Under the pieces are notes generated by a model. It worked only from the letters and a program-made list of their open reading frames with translations. It ran no database searches and was not told the origin of the DNA. DNA of 64,000 bases from Cokeromyces recurvatus (lineage: Eukaryota > Mucoromycota > Mucoromycetes > Mucorales > Mucoraceae): assembly GCF_025118155.1 (NCBI RefSeq), contig NW_026251408.1, forward strand, positions 350,001 through 414,000, in the 5' to 3' direction. The position numbers and the translations under genes were made by a program. Shown here one piece after another: positions 27,126 through 40,274 of the stretch. Within the stretch, counting starts at the first letter, position 1. The number at the start of each line of letters is the position of its first letter.

Positions 27126-28021
27126 TAAGTTAGGCGTGCAGTGCTGATATCTATGTTTGTATGCGTGTGCACTTACAACAAATAAAGAAAAAAAAATAAT
27201 CTTTCTTATTTATTGTCATAAATATATAATCATATCTATGTATTTATTATATTACATTAGGCTGTCAATTTCGGGAGCACAAATAAAATATATAATGATG
27301 ACCATTGTATTTAAAAGAAAAAAAAATATTATATATTATCATATACCGACTATATAAAAAGTTATAACTTAAAGATTCACACGTATAAATATGCATAGTA
27401 GATGCAATATAAAAATTGAACCCTTAAATACTCCTCTGCCATAAATATCTTATAATGATATAGATAACTTTAGTATTGTTAAGTTTCTTTTTTCTTTTTA
27501 TATGGCATATAATAATTTCTTCTCCTTTCATTACATTTTGAAGGTGAACAATTCTAATTTTGAAAAATACTTGTATTATATTTATGAAGAAAAAAAAAAT
27601 AGTAATATGTAGCTGTACTGGTAAGTAAGCATAGTTTATAAATTAAACTATGCCACGATTTCTTTTCTGTATATGTTTATATTGCAAATATTATAACTGT
27701 AATATATATATATATGCATATATGTAAATAAAAGAAAGCCAAATGCAAGTAAATATCCTATTGTCACTTTTCTGGATTAGTTCATTCATTCCGATGATAC
27801 CTCTCCTCCCCCCTTTTTTTTACAAGCCTCTGGAACGCACATAAGTTAAAATATATAAGAAAGGGGCCCCGAAATAGTAGTTTATGGAAATAAACGTATA
27901 AACAAGTAAAACTATCGAATATATTCTGTATAAATATACTACATAAATTTTGATTTATTCTTTCTTTCCCTTTTTTTTTTCTTCTTCTAACTCTTTAATT
28001 TTATATATTTATATAAAAAAA
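27123..28021. other. Intergenic, no supported gene
   Basis: AT-rich, with short AT repeats near 27705-27725. It contains the ATP2 copy 2 3' UTR and the promoter of the GH72 gene. Nothing else is recognised. Confidence 0.45.
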
Positions 28022-29736
28022 ATGAAGATTTCAGCAACTATTTTAATATTGACATGCACTATCAACTCAATTTTTGCATTAAATCCTATAGTCATTAAAG
28101 GGTCAAAATTTTTTGATTCCGTAACGAAAGATCAGTTTTTTATTAAAGGGTAAGAAAAAAAAGAAATACAAAGAAGGAGAAGATTTTATTAATTGGTTAT
28201 ATATTTTTAGTGTGGCCTATCAGCCCAGAAGTCAATGGATAAATAACACAACAGATCCCTTAGTTGATAAAGATGCCTGTGAACGTGATGCACAACTTAT
28301 GGCTGAACTTGGAACGAATGTTCTCCGAGTTTATGAAGTAATGCTTTATGATATATACGTATATATGTATAAAAAATAATAACAATTGTATAATAGGTCG
28401 ATCCAAAAAAGAATCATGATGCTTGTATGAAGGCTTTCGCCGATGCTGGCATTTATTTATTATTAGATATCGCAACTCCTCATTTCTCAGTGAATCGAAA
28501 AAATCCAGAATATGATATTCATCTTTATAATGCCTATAAGGCTTCTATAGATGCATTTATAAAATATGACAATTTATTAGGCTTTATTGCAGGTAATGAA
28601 GTAACGAACGATAAAACAAATACGCAAGCATCCGCCTATGTCAAAGCTGTTATTCGTGATACGAAGCATTATGTAAAGAGTATCAAATCAAGATCTATCC
28701 CTATTGGTTATGCAAGTAATGATGATGAATTTATTCGCGATGCTATTAAAGATTATTTTAATTGTGGCGATATAGAATCTCAAGTAATATATACCTATAT
28801 TTCCTTCCCTTACATTTTTCCCTGCTAATATTTTATTATTATTATTAGGCGGACTTTTTTGGTCTTAATCTATACGAATGGTGCGGCGCATCATCATTTG
28901 AAAGGTCAGGATTTAAGGATCGTACAAAAGAGCTCGAAGGGTACAATAAGCCTGTTTTCCTTTCAGAATATGGCTGCAATCTAATAACACCTCGAGAATT
29001 TTCTGAGGTTTCTGCTATTTATGGACCAGAAATGACAGGTGTATGGTCAGGCGGTATCGTCTACGAATGGACACAGGAAAATAACCGATATGGTTTAGTC
29101 AAGATTAAATCTTCAGGTGAGGCAGAAAAAATGGAGGATTATAACAACCTTCAGGAACGTATGGCTAAAGTTAAGCCCCATGGTGTCAGGATGGATGATT
29201 ATCATGATGAAAAACCAAATTCAAATTGTCCCTCAATTTCTGAGAATTGGAAAGCATCTAATGAACTACCTCCAACACCCTCTGAAGGCGCCTGCCAATG
29301 TATGATGGAAAACTTACACTGTGCTGTCTCAGATAAAATCAGTATGAGTATGGATGGTAATAATACAATTGGAAAACAATTGGATACGATGTGTGGTGTA
29401 GTTTCGTGTAGCGAAATTAGTGGAGATGCTGAAAACGGTGTTTATGGCGCATTTTCCTTTTGTTCACCAAGGGAGAAGCTTAGTTGGCTTTATAATTTGA
29501 AGGGTATAGAGATGAAGAAATTATCACCTGTAGGATTTTGTGATTATAATGGGTTTGGTCAGATGAAGTCGCCTGTACGTAACAATTTTAACGAGTGTGC
29601 TAAAATTGCTCCTAACATGAACAGTAATTATTCTGAAGAAATTACTAAATCAACTTCAAGTGCTTATAAGAAGAATAATAATGGTGTTTTTATTACTTCA
29701 GCTCTATGTATATTGATTGTTGCTTCCTTTATATAA
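28022..29736 (+). CDS. GH72 beta-1,3-glucanosyltransferase, GPI-anchored
   Basis: Cell-wall remodelling enzyme of the Gas/Gel/Phr family that cuts and re-joins beta-1,3-glucan at the cell surface. Exons 28022-28149, 28211-28337, 28397-28783 and 28849-29736; 509 residues. A signal peptide ([17 protein letters not shown]) is followed by the TIM-barrel. E153 in AGNEVTN is the acid/base and E254 in FLSEYGCN the nucleophile. The Cys-rich X8/CBM43 module spans about residues 365-460 (starting [12 protein letters not shown]). The protein ends in a Ser/Lys spacer and a hydrophobic tail ([15 protein letters not shown]) typical of GPI attachment. All catalytic features are intact. Confidence 0.94.
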
Positions 29737-29753
29737 TTCAGTTCCGCCCCTTT

Positions 29754-29791
<38 letters not shown>

Positions 29792-30382
29792 AGAATATAC
29801 ATATATTTCATCATCATTACATATAAAATTTTATTGTTCACATTTTAAAATAATAATAAACAGTTTAATATCACATAGCGACAGAAAATGCAAATAATCT
29901 AAGACAGTATATCATTATATGAATGATGATAGTCATAAACTGTTAAAAAGTTAATAACTTGTTATTGTTATTTTTTATACATATCTATAACATTTATGTA
30001 CATAGATCAAATTATTCTGGATACGTATATATGTAAAATGATTCTATATCTAATATCCAAACAGTAATTGTGTATTTTATTGGAATAAATACTGCGAAAA
30101 AGTATATAAATGTCTAATAAAATAAAATTTTATCAAAAATAAGAAAGTGTTTTTAAACATGATATAAATAATTACTAGATATTGTATGCGCACATTATCC
30201 ATGTTGTATATAAACTCCTCTTTTAATGCATTATAAATAAAATAACCCTATATCATTATATTCATTCATTTATACACTATAGCTTTACATTTTATTTTAT
30301 TTTTACCTCTTTTCCTTTTATTTTCTCTTCTATTTTTAAAAAATATATATTCAAACTATTAGATACCGTATCATCTACAACA
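29737..30382. other. Intergenic with T-run at about 29758-29789
   Basis: Very AT-rich spacer after the GH72 gene, beginning with a T-run of about 32. No gene is supported. Confidence 0.45.
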
Positions 30383-30701
30383 ATGTCATCAAAACAATTT
30401 TTACAAAAAAAGGAAAATAAGTTTGGACCCTATAAATTATTACTAACTTTAGGTGAAGGTAAATTTGGAAAAGTAAAATTAGGTGTTCATGTTAAAACCG
30501 GTCAAAAAGTAAAGACGATAGAAAAGAAAAGACTTGTTCATGTATTAAAGATCTTTCTTTACTTTAGGTAGCAGTAAAACTTATTTAAAAAGAAAGCATG
30601 GAATCAAATAGACATATAAATAAAGTAGAAAGAAAAATTTCTGTTTTAAAGGTATATTTCAAATATTATATGAAGTTATGTTTATATGTATTTAGTACCG
30701 T

Positions 30702-30740
<39 letters not shown>

Positions 30741-32380
30741 AAGATTTTAAATCATCCTTATATAGTTAAACTATACAATGTAATAAAAACAGATAAGTTC
30801 ATTGGAATTATATTAGAATACGCATCAGGTAATAATGTACGGCATTCAGTAAAGCTCTATATTTATATACTTGCGTGACATATCATATAGGCGGAAAATT
30901 ATTCAAGTATATACTGGAACATAAATATCTAAAGGAAAAAGATGCCAAAAAGCTCTTTGCACAATTAATCAGCAGAACTAAATGTAGTAGTAGTAGCCAA
31001 TCATCAGCAAGATATACCTATCACTAATAATAGTGATAGCTCTACTATACAAGACAGCTCTGAATTAGAATCCAGTACTAACAGTATCCTCTATCATCAT
31101 GATTCTTGTTTGATTACCTCTCGTCTATAACAATTTAAAAATATACATTCTGATTTAACAACTACCGATGTAACTTCCAACAATATGATTTCTTCTTCCG
31201 TTCACAATAGTGTCAATCCCTCTAAAAAAAAAGCATCAATGAATAAACAATTCTTATTTTCCTCTCTTAAAGTTGAATTGTCTCTAGTTTCTCCTTCTGC
31301 TTCTGTAAATACGTATGATTATAGTAACAATAGTTCATTTGTATCCCTTTCTGTAGCAGAAGCATAACAACCTAAAATAACTTCTTCACACCAACTATTA
31401 TTTAAGACTACTGATAGAGAACATGCTTCATTTGAAGCTATTCGTCAAAGCACTTATCGAAAGGATCATAGTAATTCTTCCTTTGCATCACTCAGAAAAG
31501 ATATTAACCTCAATAGCTTTTACCTAAATGAAAAGAAGACAAGGAAAACTTCACTTATGAAATGATTTAAAGAGAAAATTCACCGTAAAAAAGCTAAAAA
31601 AGGTATTACATGCATTGAACAGGCATTAGAGGAATTTGTAGAAGCATCCAAAGTATATAAAAACGCCAATATGAAACAGTTACCTATCATTCAAGACAAA
31701 GAATGTACATCATTGATTGCTTTTTTGTAACAAAGGCCTTTGCGTAATAGACCAACAATTGAAATTAATCAAGTTTCTTTGCGTTGTTTTACAGATAGTC
31801 AAATTAGGATTTATCAGGAAGAAGCCGTTAAACGTACTGTTAGAAGTTTTAGGATGCCAATCTTACTTTTTAACGATACAATTCATATCATGAATGTTTT
31901 GAGCATTTATCTCAAATTGAATAACCTGTTTATGTTAAAGAATTACTACTGAAAAACCAAGAAACTTGCGAATTTTAAGAGATACAATATTGTTAATATG
32001 ATCAAACATAAGGAAAATAAACATAAGATCAAAGAGGAAAACTGGAAAGAAGATCAAAATAATCAAAAAAAAGTTTAACATTATAAACAGGGAAATAAAC
32101 ATTTTTTTTTAAAAAAAAAGAACAACTTCAGAAAGAAATAAACGACATTATTAAAAAGGGGAATATTATAAATGAAGCTAGTTCTTCTACTATTACACCA
32201 CTCATACCTTTTATAGATCATAATGTCTCTACCACGACAGGCTTTAATATAATTCAAGATTCTGAACCTATTTATGATACGCCTTCTATAAATAATGGTA
32301 CTGAAATTCGAATTATAATTGAAATTAGCCTGTTAAAGAGTTTACAAGGCTTTTATGTTACAAATATACGAAGGCTTTAA
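30383..32380 (+). pseudogene. KIN4-like Ser/Thr kinase pseudogene
   Basis: The first exons encode the N-lobe of a CAMK-type kinase resembling KIN4. They include GPYKLLLTLGEGKFGKVKLG (Gly loop), VAVKL (catalytic Lys), [34 protein letters not shown] and KLFAQLIS. Exons: 30383-30508, 30568-30651, 30744-30828, 30891 onward. The rest of the kinase domain (HRD, DFG) is missing; after LFAQLIS the sequence jumps to a Ser/Asn-rich C-terminal region. That region stays in one frame for about 1 kb (30975-31952) but contains stops near 31128, 31365, 31563 and 31728; an earlier TAA lies at 30586-30588. It cannot make a kinase. Confidence 0.82.
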
Positions 32381-32838
32381 GAGAGTGTTTATGCTTGAAA
32401 GTTTTTTTTTTTTTTTTTACATTGTAAGTGAATTATTATTATTTTTTCCCTTTAAATATAAAACTTCTAAAACTTAAATTATTACATGTCAATTTTTATC
32501 TGCCGTATATTTTTTTATAAGTTTTCTCTTTCTTTTCTTTTCTTTTCTTTTCTTTTTTTAACCATTTAAACCAAATCATTTTTAACTTATCTTCCCTATA
32601 TTCTATTATGTGCTTTACTTCTAACAGAAATGAATTCATAAATTTTTGGCCTGAGTGAACTTTTGCTTCTGGAAGACTTGTGTCCAAAAAAGTCACACGT
32701 GACGTTAACCAAAATACCCAATCAAATTTGTTATTCTCGAAAAATTTTATTTTTTTTTTTTGAACAATAAATAATTTTTTTCATCTGGCAAGCCTATCGT
32801 TCGCCCTCTCTCTCTTTTGTATACAATATATTTGAACA
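32381..32838. promoter_or_regulatory. Upstream region of ribosomal protein P2 gene
   Basis: AT-rich spacer with T-runs and a TTTTC repeat (32520-32557). Just before the start codon is a pyrimidine tract (near 32803-32817), common in highly expressed fungal ribosomal protein genes. The assignment is by position only. Confidence 0.4.
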
Positions 32839-33328
32839 ATGAAGCATCTCGCAGCTTATCTTCTTCTTGTTGCTGGTGGTAATGCCACTCCTTCTAACGA
32901 TGATATCAAGAAGGTCTTGAGCTCTGTCGGTGTTGAAGTTGACGAATCTCGTCTCTCTGCCTTGTTGAAGGCTATGGAAGGCAAGACCGCTGCCGAGGTA
33001 AAATATTAATTCATTTGACACTATTAAAAGTCTTAACTCAAATAATAATAATAATAATAATAAAATGAATATCTTTTATATAGGCCATCGCTGAAGGTTC
33101 CTCCAAGCTCGCTTCCGTCTCTGCTGGCCCTGTTGCTGCTGCTGGTGCTGGTGCTGCCGGTGCTGCTGCTTCTGGTGAAGCTGCTGCTGAAGAAGAGAAG
33201 GCTGAAGAAAAGGAAGAATCTGATGAAGTAAGTATAAGTTATATATATAAATAAATATATATGAAAGACAAGGTGCTAAAACTAACTTTTCTATTTAACA
33301 GGATATGGGTTTCGGTCTCTTCGATTAA
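32839..33328 (+). CDS. RPP2: 60S acidic ribosomal protein P2
   Basis: Stalk protein that recruits translation GTPases to the 60S subunit. Three exons: 32839-32997, 33084-33227, 33302-33328; 109 residues, the standard P2 size. It starts [19 protein letters not shown], has a helical dimerisation domain, an Ala/Gly hinge (residues 66-85), an acidic stretch and the diagnostic C-terminal DMGFGLFD. Codon choice (GTC, CTC, AAG, GCT) is more biased than in neighbours, as expected for high expression. The last exon encodes only eight residues. Confidence 0.97.
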
Positions 33329-34054
33329 GCAATTTCCAGTCATCATTAGTTAAAATTATAAACCGTACTTTTTTCCTTTCTTTTACGAGCAAACTACTTT
33401 AAAATAAAGGAGAAATTTTACTTTAAAAACGCGAAAATTTACACATTTACATCTTGGTGACAAGAAATGTGCACTTTGAGGAATGAAGGAAAAAGAGTGG
33501 CTTAGATTCTTAATATGTCAATTGCTTTTATCATCTATATCAATATTGATAAAATTATGAAAAAAAAAAAGAGAGGGGGACAAATCTAGAAAAAATTGTA
33601 TTCTTTACTTAATGTATTATCGTAGTTTATACAGTATCCTTTAACTTGAGTAGTATACATTTACAACTCTTACTAAAAAGATACAATATATAAAGAGAAG
33701 TATATTGTGGCTTAGCAGTTCAGTGTAGTACGTTAAATCATAATAAAAAGACCTTTTCAATAAAATTCTCTGAAATACACATCTGTATTCAAGATGTTAT
33801 TGAAAGATACTAAATATACGGTACATTTTATCTTTGTGATATATCTACGTAATATATAAATACATTTTGTGCATTTCTTATAAAGTAACTTCATTTAAGG
33901 AGGGAGAAAAGGCTAAAAAGGTTAATGTGACCTTTATTGATCTTAGTGGCTTATGAGATGATGTCATCGTTAAAGATTGCAAAACCTCCAAATAGAGATT
34001 CGCATTATAATTTATTTTTGTATTCTATATAAACATATTTAATTTTTACTAAAA
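33329..34054. other. Intergenic, no supported gene
   Basis: AT-rich spacer between P2 and IWS1; includes the P2 3' UTR and the IWS1 promoter. No RNA gene or coding frame is recognised. Confidence 0.45.
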
Positions 34055-35775
34055 ATGGCTGACTACGATGAAGAATTAATGGTATAGTTTTTTTTTTTTT
34101 ATACATCTACTGGTTAAGTAAAACTAAGATGTATTTCTATTATTATTTGTTATAGAAAAGAGAAAAGTTGTTTGGTTCAAGTGAAGAAGAAGAAATGTCT
34201 GATCTTGATGGAGACCAAGGTAATAAGGTGTTCGATATACTGTATTGTTTTATTTCCTTATACTAAATAGTATATATTAGCTTCTGACACCGAAGAGGTA
34301 TATAAATCTGAACAAGCAGAAGAAGCAGATTACAATGAACAAAGAAAGACTTCTGCAGAAGAAGAAAATCAGCTAGAACAAGCCAATACCTATGATGAAG
34401 TTAGCAACGATAAAGAAACGGAGAAAGAAGAAATATCCAGACCTATAAAACTTCCATCTTTCAAAAAAAAACAAAAAGATTTTGATGAAGAGGAAAATGC
34501 TCGCTTAGAGGAGGCACGTCGTGAAATTCGCGAGTTAAAAAATAATTCAACTAGAACAAATGAAGAAGATGAAGAAGATGAAGGGCCTATTGACCCTCAA
34601 CAAGGTAATAATTATTAATAATTCTATCATTTTATTTAAATAATAATAATAATAAATACGTCTTATATTATAGCATTAAGAGATGAAATCGATAGACAAT
34701 TTGAAATAGCTTTAAGAGGTGGTAAAAAGAAGAGAAAGAGACAGGATGGCGAAAGTCTTGAAAATAATATCGATGAAGAGCTTACAAACTTAAGAGAACA
34801 TATGAGACAAGCTGCAGAAGAGGATGCCATTGCAAATGGAGAAAGACGACCTGCTATTTCTAAATTGAAGTTGTTAGGAGAAGTAATTACTATGTTAACA
34901 AAGTACGTATTAAGTTTTATATATAATATTCTATTAAGGGGAAGAATGAAAAGTTTATTTATACGATATTGTTTCTTTTTTTTTTCTTTTACTACAGCAA
35001 ACATTTGCAGGATGCTGTTTTAGATAATGGATTATTAGAAACAATTCGTTTATGGCTTGAACCTTTGCCTGATCGATCATTGCCCAGTTTAGATATCCAA
35101 AATGGTATGATGGATATCTTGGACAAGTTACCAATTTCAGGAGACCATTTACGCGAAAGTGGAGTCGGGAAAATTGTTTATTTTTATACAAAATCTCCTA
35201 GAATTGAGCCCGCTATGAAGAGAAAGGCGGATCAACTTGTAGGTAAATGGAGTCGATTGGTTATTAAACGAAGTGAAAATTATAGAGAACGTCGTCCTAT
35301 TATACAGGAATATAAACGAGATGAAACGTACGTTTTTATATATTTGTTCGGTTAATAGGCGATTAAGTTAACAACATTACTTTTTATAGATATTATCAAA
35401 GAAAAAAAGTTAGACGTAATTCTGAAGAATTAGAAGAAGGGTAAATACTATATGTAATACCACCACTACAATGAAATTTTAAGATTTTTTTTCTTTTTTT
35501 AGACATGAAAATAGACGTTTCGTACGTGTTCCTCAAGCCGTTGCAGCAAACTATGATATTGCGCCTCAAAGTACGGTTAGAATAGATAAGAGTAGAAGTA
35601 ATAAAGTAAGTACAGGCCTACATAAGGTTGTATTGATTTCAATTATTAATAAAAAAAATATTATTAGCCGGATAATACATTCAGAAGATTGAATAATACA
35701 ATGCGTTCTATTAAGACAGGTCCCAAAAGAACAACACCCAAGGTTTCTATTGAAGGAAAAGGAATGCAATTTTAA
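34055..35775 (+). CDS. IWS1: Transcription elongation factor IWS1/SPN1
   Basis: Nuclear RNA polymerase II elongation factor that works with Spt6. Eight deduced exons: 34055-34081, 34156-34219, 34281-34604, 34674-34902, 34998-35327, 35390-35440, 35503-35605, 35668-35775. The N-terminus is acidic and disordered (EEEEMSDLDGDQ and KETEKEEISRPIKLPSFKKK). The central TFIIS N-terminal-like domain has AISKLKLLGEVITMLTNKHL, DNGLLETIRLWLEPLPDRSL, ILDKLPISGDHLRESGVGKI and YTKSPRIEPAMKRKADQLVG, all hallmarks of Spn1. All exon phases agree. Confidence 0.94.
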
Positions 35776-36066
35776 GATATCATGTAAATAATCTAAACAT
35801 CATAAATAAATATTAAGTATAATTCCCTCATTTTCCCCTCTACTCCTTTTTTTTCTAAGAAGTATAATAAAATGTGTACTCTTTGGTAACTGTACTTCGG
35901 GATTTGAGCCGACAAAACTTTATATTAAGTAAGCACGTTCATCTGTATTACATATATAAAATAGTATTACATGCTATAAATTTCTATATAAAAATGACTT
36001 TTATTTCAACTTTTCTTTTTTACTTTTCTTTCATATTTTCAAATATATACTAATATAATAAAAAGA

Positions 36067-36927
36067 ATGACTGGTAAGTTTAGCACGTAATACTATAATG
36101 ATACAAAATTGAACATATTTTAATTCTATTATAATAAAGGACCTATTCAATTTGGGTATGTAAACAACTGACGTATAAATAATAATAATAAAATGTACAC
36201 AAGTAGTAACAGATTAACTTCTATTTATATTTAAATGTCAAGACACCATATTTCTTTGAAGCACAATATGACAGGTCGCTACCTGACTTCAGAAGCAGGT
36301 CGATTTTATGAGGAAGGCAGTGGTCAACAAGTTGTCTTTGCAGGTGGTTGGGAGCCTTCTTCAGAAACAACCTTTATTGTCATGCCTCGTCTTGGTGAAG
36401 ATGAGATTGAGGAAGGTGTAGATGTTAATTTTGGTGATGTGATTCGCCTCAAACACGCTGCTACACGTGCTAACTTGCATTCGCATCCTGATATTCCTAG
36501 TCCTATTACAGGTCAACAGGAGGTTACTTGCTTTGGTGACGACGAAACAAGTGATGAAAACGACGAATGGATTGTTGAACAGTGGTCCTTTGATGAAAAT
36601 GAAAATGAAGAGTTTGATGTTGAAGACCCTGTAATATTTAAATACATATACATATATATATAGTTTGATATATGTAGCTAATAGTTCTATATACTTATAT
36701 GTTTATGTATTATTAGACTTGGTATGCTGATCGTTCCTTCTTTCTTCGACACGTTACTACTGGATTAACTTTGTAAGTTTAAATACTAAATAATGATATA
36801 TGATTTATTTATTTGTTGTATATATAGGCATAGCCACGAAGAGCCTCTTCATGAGGATCAAAATGAAGTCTCTGCTTTCGGTGACGGCCCTGATGAAAAT
36901 GATAGATGGCGCGCATCTTTTGATTAA
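36067..36927 (+). CDS. MIR-domain protein
   Basis: Predicted 193-residue protein built from MIR repeats, the beta-trefoil unit found in protein O-mannosyltransferases, SDF2 and IP3 receptors. Five exons, the first two tiny: 36067-36073 (7 bp), 36140-36155 (16 bp), 36243-36630, 36717-36772, 36828-36927. Splicing gives MTGPIQFGHHISLKHNMTGR, a normal MIR start. MIR-type segments recur at GDVIRLKHAATRANLHSHPD and FLRHVTTGLTLHSHEEP. There is no signal peptide and no membrane segment, so unlike SDF2 it looks cytosolic. An ATG at 36235 gives a shorter alternative start but leaves out the conserved lead-in. Cellular role unknown. Confidence 0.8.
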
Positions 36928-38594
36928 AATAATCTATATCTAAGCTATATACTTTCACAAATTTTTTTGTTAAACTAAACTAATAAAATATGTATATCTA
37001 CACACAAATTATATATTAAAGAATGAATAAAGGCATGAAATATTTTTAGAATTTGCTCACAATATTAGTGAGTCGTACAAATATTTAGCAACATACAACA
37101 AACTTATTTCTCATGGAAATAGATTTTCTGCTAAAAGTATTTTAAAGACCGTTTTGGTTTCATGTTACAGCTGTTAATTATTCAGTAAAGAGAATATACA
37201 GACCCATTTCTCTGATTTTACTCGTTATTTCTTTGTGAAAATAGATGCTCTAGGGGGGTCACGGTCATTTTTATATATACAGTACCCTCTGTATTGCAGA
37301 ATGTGTAGAGGGAGTAGTAATAATTGTAACGTATGTAATATGATATGACTATAGCTTGATAACTCCCAAGTTATACACAATGAAAATATATTTATAAAAG
37401 TCTCACATTATATGTGCATAAAAACAAGTAAAGTTTTCTAAAATACTCAATATATCAGTTTTGGATGTTTTAATTTTTATAAGAAAAACTCCTTTATTTA
37501 TTATATCTTATTTAACTATAAGAGAACAAATATTACATATACTTTTTGAACGTTTGCGTACTTCAATCAGAACATCCACCTCGAGTTTTATATTTGCTAT
37601 TTTAAGACTAAGACTAGAGTATGTATGCACAACAGTAAGTGGCACTATTATGACACATTTACCTGATAAACTACAAGTACAATATAAAACAACAGAGGGA
37701 ATAATTATGTCTTCAGATGAGCGATTTAAGGATAGTTGTACAAAAATGTGAATTGAGTCAATCAACATCAATCTCGTCTAACATTCCAGCCGGAAAATGA
37801 CGTGTTAAAAACATTAAACAAATAATATGAATTCCAGTAAATCGAATATTTCGAACCGATTTGTTCTAACCTTAGTGTTTCATCACTCGACTTTTATGAT
37901 TGATCATGTATACTCAGTAACAAAAATCACCCTTATTTGATTATGTGATAGGGATTATGTAAACAAGCTTCATTAAGATAGATCATCTAATGAATCAGAC
38001 AAAGTAAAAGTAGTTTTTTTTAAATAGATCCTTTATGTACTTTATCTGCAGATATCAAAGACCTTTTCAAGTAAAGAAAAAAAAAACTACATTCATTTCA
38101 ATAATGATTAATTAAGGATAAGATAGCTAGATCATGCTTATTCTCGAGTATACTTTTGATTTTTCTTCATCATTCAGTCAAAATCGCTAATTTCAAACTA
38201 TTTTAGAAGCATTTTGATCATGCCGCCACATTATTTTACAAGGTCCTTTTTTTTTCTTTTGGCTTTTGATATTGTTGAATTTTAGTTACATTTAGTATTA
38301 ACTGTATACAGATATAAGAGTACAGAACAAAATAGTATATATATTATCTTCATTTTTACTAGAATTAGACTTTTTTTTTTTAGGAATAATATTTATGATG
38401 CCTTTTGGTGACTTATTTAGAAACTCTACAATCCCTTGTGTCAGCATTAACTTTTTTTTTTGCTTTTGTTTATCAATTATGAATACTTGAAAGAAATATG
38501 CATATCTTAGATAGATCCCACTCTTCTCATAGTTAATTCTAACAATATTGAATCCTCGTGCATTTAAAGTAATAAATACTTAATAACTAATAAC

Positions 38595-38640
<46 letters not shown>

Positions 38641-39091
38641 TACGTATTTAATGTTTGTTTAAAAATGAATTTCGTTATTTAGCAGAAATATTAAGCTTTT
38701 GACTAATGAATGCATTTATATAGCTAATAATAGAACATAATTGTGACTGATATAGAGAATAGATTATCATGGTAGATCATATTTCAATAAGAATAAGCTA
38801 CTTGTATTTTACAGGAAGAGCAGTACAGATATCCTAGGCCTCCAGTTATCACGATAAAAATATCGTTAAAAAAAATACTAAAAATAGATAAAAGAAGTTG
38901 ATATGTTTTCATTATATTAAATTGCTGGTGTTAAATACGATTATAGCTCTTTTTAGAAGAATACACAAATCACAGGTTTCCTTCTTTTCATGTGTGTCGG
39001 ACTTTTGGATTTTACAAAATCTCAGGGGCAACTTTTTTTTTTTTTTTTCCTTTCTCTCCTTTATTTTTTTTTTATCTTTTATTTTTATAGG
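36928..39091. other. AT-rich intergenic region, no supported gene
   Basis: About 2.2 kb. It contains a long T-run (about 38598-38637) and opposing short frames at 37461-37771 that have no recognisable domain. It must include the promoter of the NTF2-like gene. No RNA gene is recognised. Confidence 0.45.
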
Positions 39092-40186
39092 ATGTCTGAT
39101 ACTGACATTGATTCACAAGCAGCATCTTCGGCTCTTGTAAAAAGTTTGTAATTTCGAAAATAAAGTGTACTTTAGATATACATGATTAATCTATTTATTT
39201 ATTTATTTATTTATTTTCCTTTTCAAAGGTATTATTGAGGATTTATTTTCTTATAATGCAATAAAAAGAAAGAGGATATTGGATTATTACTTTTTCCAAA
39301 ATGCAACTTTATCATCACCAATTATGAGTACAGAAGGTGTTTTAAATATTCAATAGTAAAGATATTTAAAATAAACCAAAAAAAAAAAAAAAAAAAAAAA
39401 AAGCACGCATCTAATAAATCAATGTTATTTCTATATAGTGTTTATACGGTTTGGCAGACAATGAATAGGGTTGAACCAAAAATAAATAACATAGTCTTTG
39501 ATGGGTAAATAGCTATTATTTTTGTATTAGAAGTTATGTATTTATAATGTACATAACTAGTCAAATAGCAGTAGTTCAGTTAACGCAAACAATATCACCC
39601 TGTGTATTTCCATCATTTATTCAGTTTCAAATACCTGCAATTACTACGCTTTATTTTAAAGAAACAGATCAAGAGAGTGGTCTTTTAAAAATTTATAAAC
39701 AAGAAGATAGTTGGACATTAGAAGGTATTTTTACATTTACATTTACATGTTATGATCTCGTAGTCATCTCTCTTCATCACCATCATTTTCCTTTATATAG
39801 GTTTGCTTCAGTCTGTACCACTTGTATCATTTTGGTATAATCATGTTGTTCGTTTAATGGTAGGCAAGATCGTTACAGCTACAGGCGACATATTGGATGC
39901 AGCAATAGATCAAGCACAGAAAATAATATTACAAGCACAAGAAATTCAACGTATAGGGCGTGATATGGCTATTGATAGTATGGAAAAATTAGATGAATAT
40001 AAAGCAGAAATGCATGCTAATTATTTACAAGGTGTTCAAAATTGGAGAGAATCATATATTATGACGTCAAGTCATCATGATGATACATCAGTTATAACAG
40101 AAAAAGAGAACCCACTTCATCATCATTCAGCATCACCTACACCACTTATAACTAAAAAAGAATATGAAAAGGCAGTTTTTCATTAA
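39092..40186 (+). CDS. NTF2-like (SigF-type) domain protein
   Basis: Five exons, 39092-39143, 39229-39355, 39439-39504, 39561-39724 and 39801-40186, make a 264-residue protein. After a short acidic N-terminus, IIEDLFSYNAIKRKRILDYY, FQNATLSSPIMSTEG, VYTVWQTMNRVEPKINNIVF and FQIPAITTLYFKE fit the cone-shaped NTF2-like fold called SigF-like in fungal annotations. A hydrophobic/amphipathic stretch (VSFWYNHVVRLMVGKIVTAT) follows and may touch membranes, then a helical region and a His-rich tail. The first donor is GTTTGT, which is unusual but restores frame. Function unknown. Confidence 0.75.
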
Positions 40187-40274
40187 CAACATATATAAAT
40201 TTATGTATATTTTATTTTATTTTTATTTTTTTATTTTTTTACGGTAAATAAATATTAAGTTATAATACATGTAT

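Noticed and set aside
30975..31952. Alternative genetic code as explanation for TAA/TGA in a preserved frame
   Set aside because: Intact genes nearby (P2, YPT1, ATP2, RFC2) use TAA as a normal stop, so reassignment is excluded.
36235..36242. ATG at 36235 as start of the MIR gene
   Set aside because: Splicing from two upstream microexons restores the conserved MIR lead-in; the internal ATG lies at the intron acceptor.
37461..37771. Overlapping open frames on both strands
   Set aside because: No recognisable domain on either strand and neither is linked to other exons.
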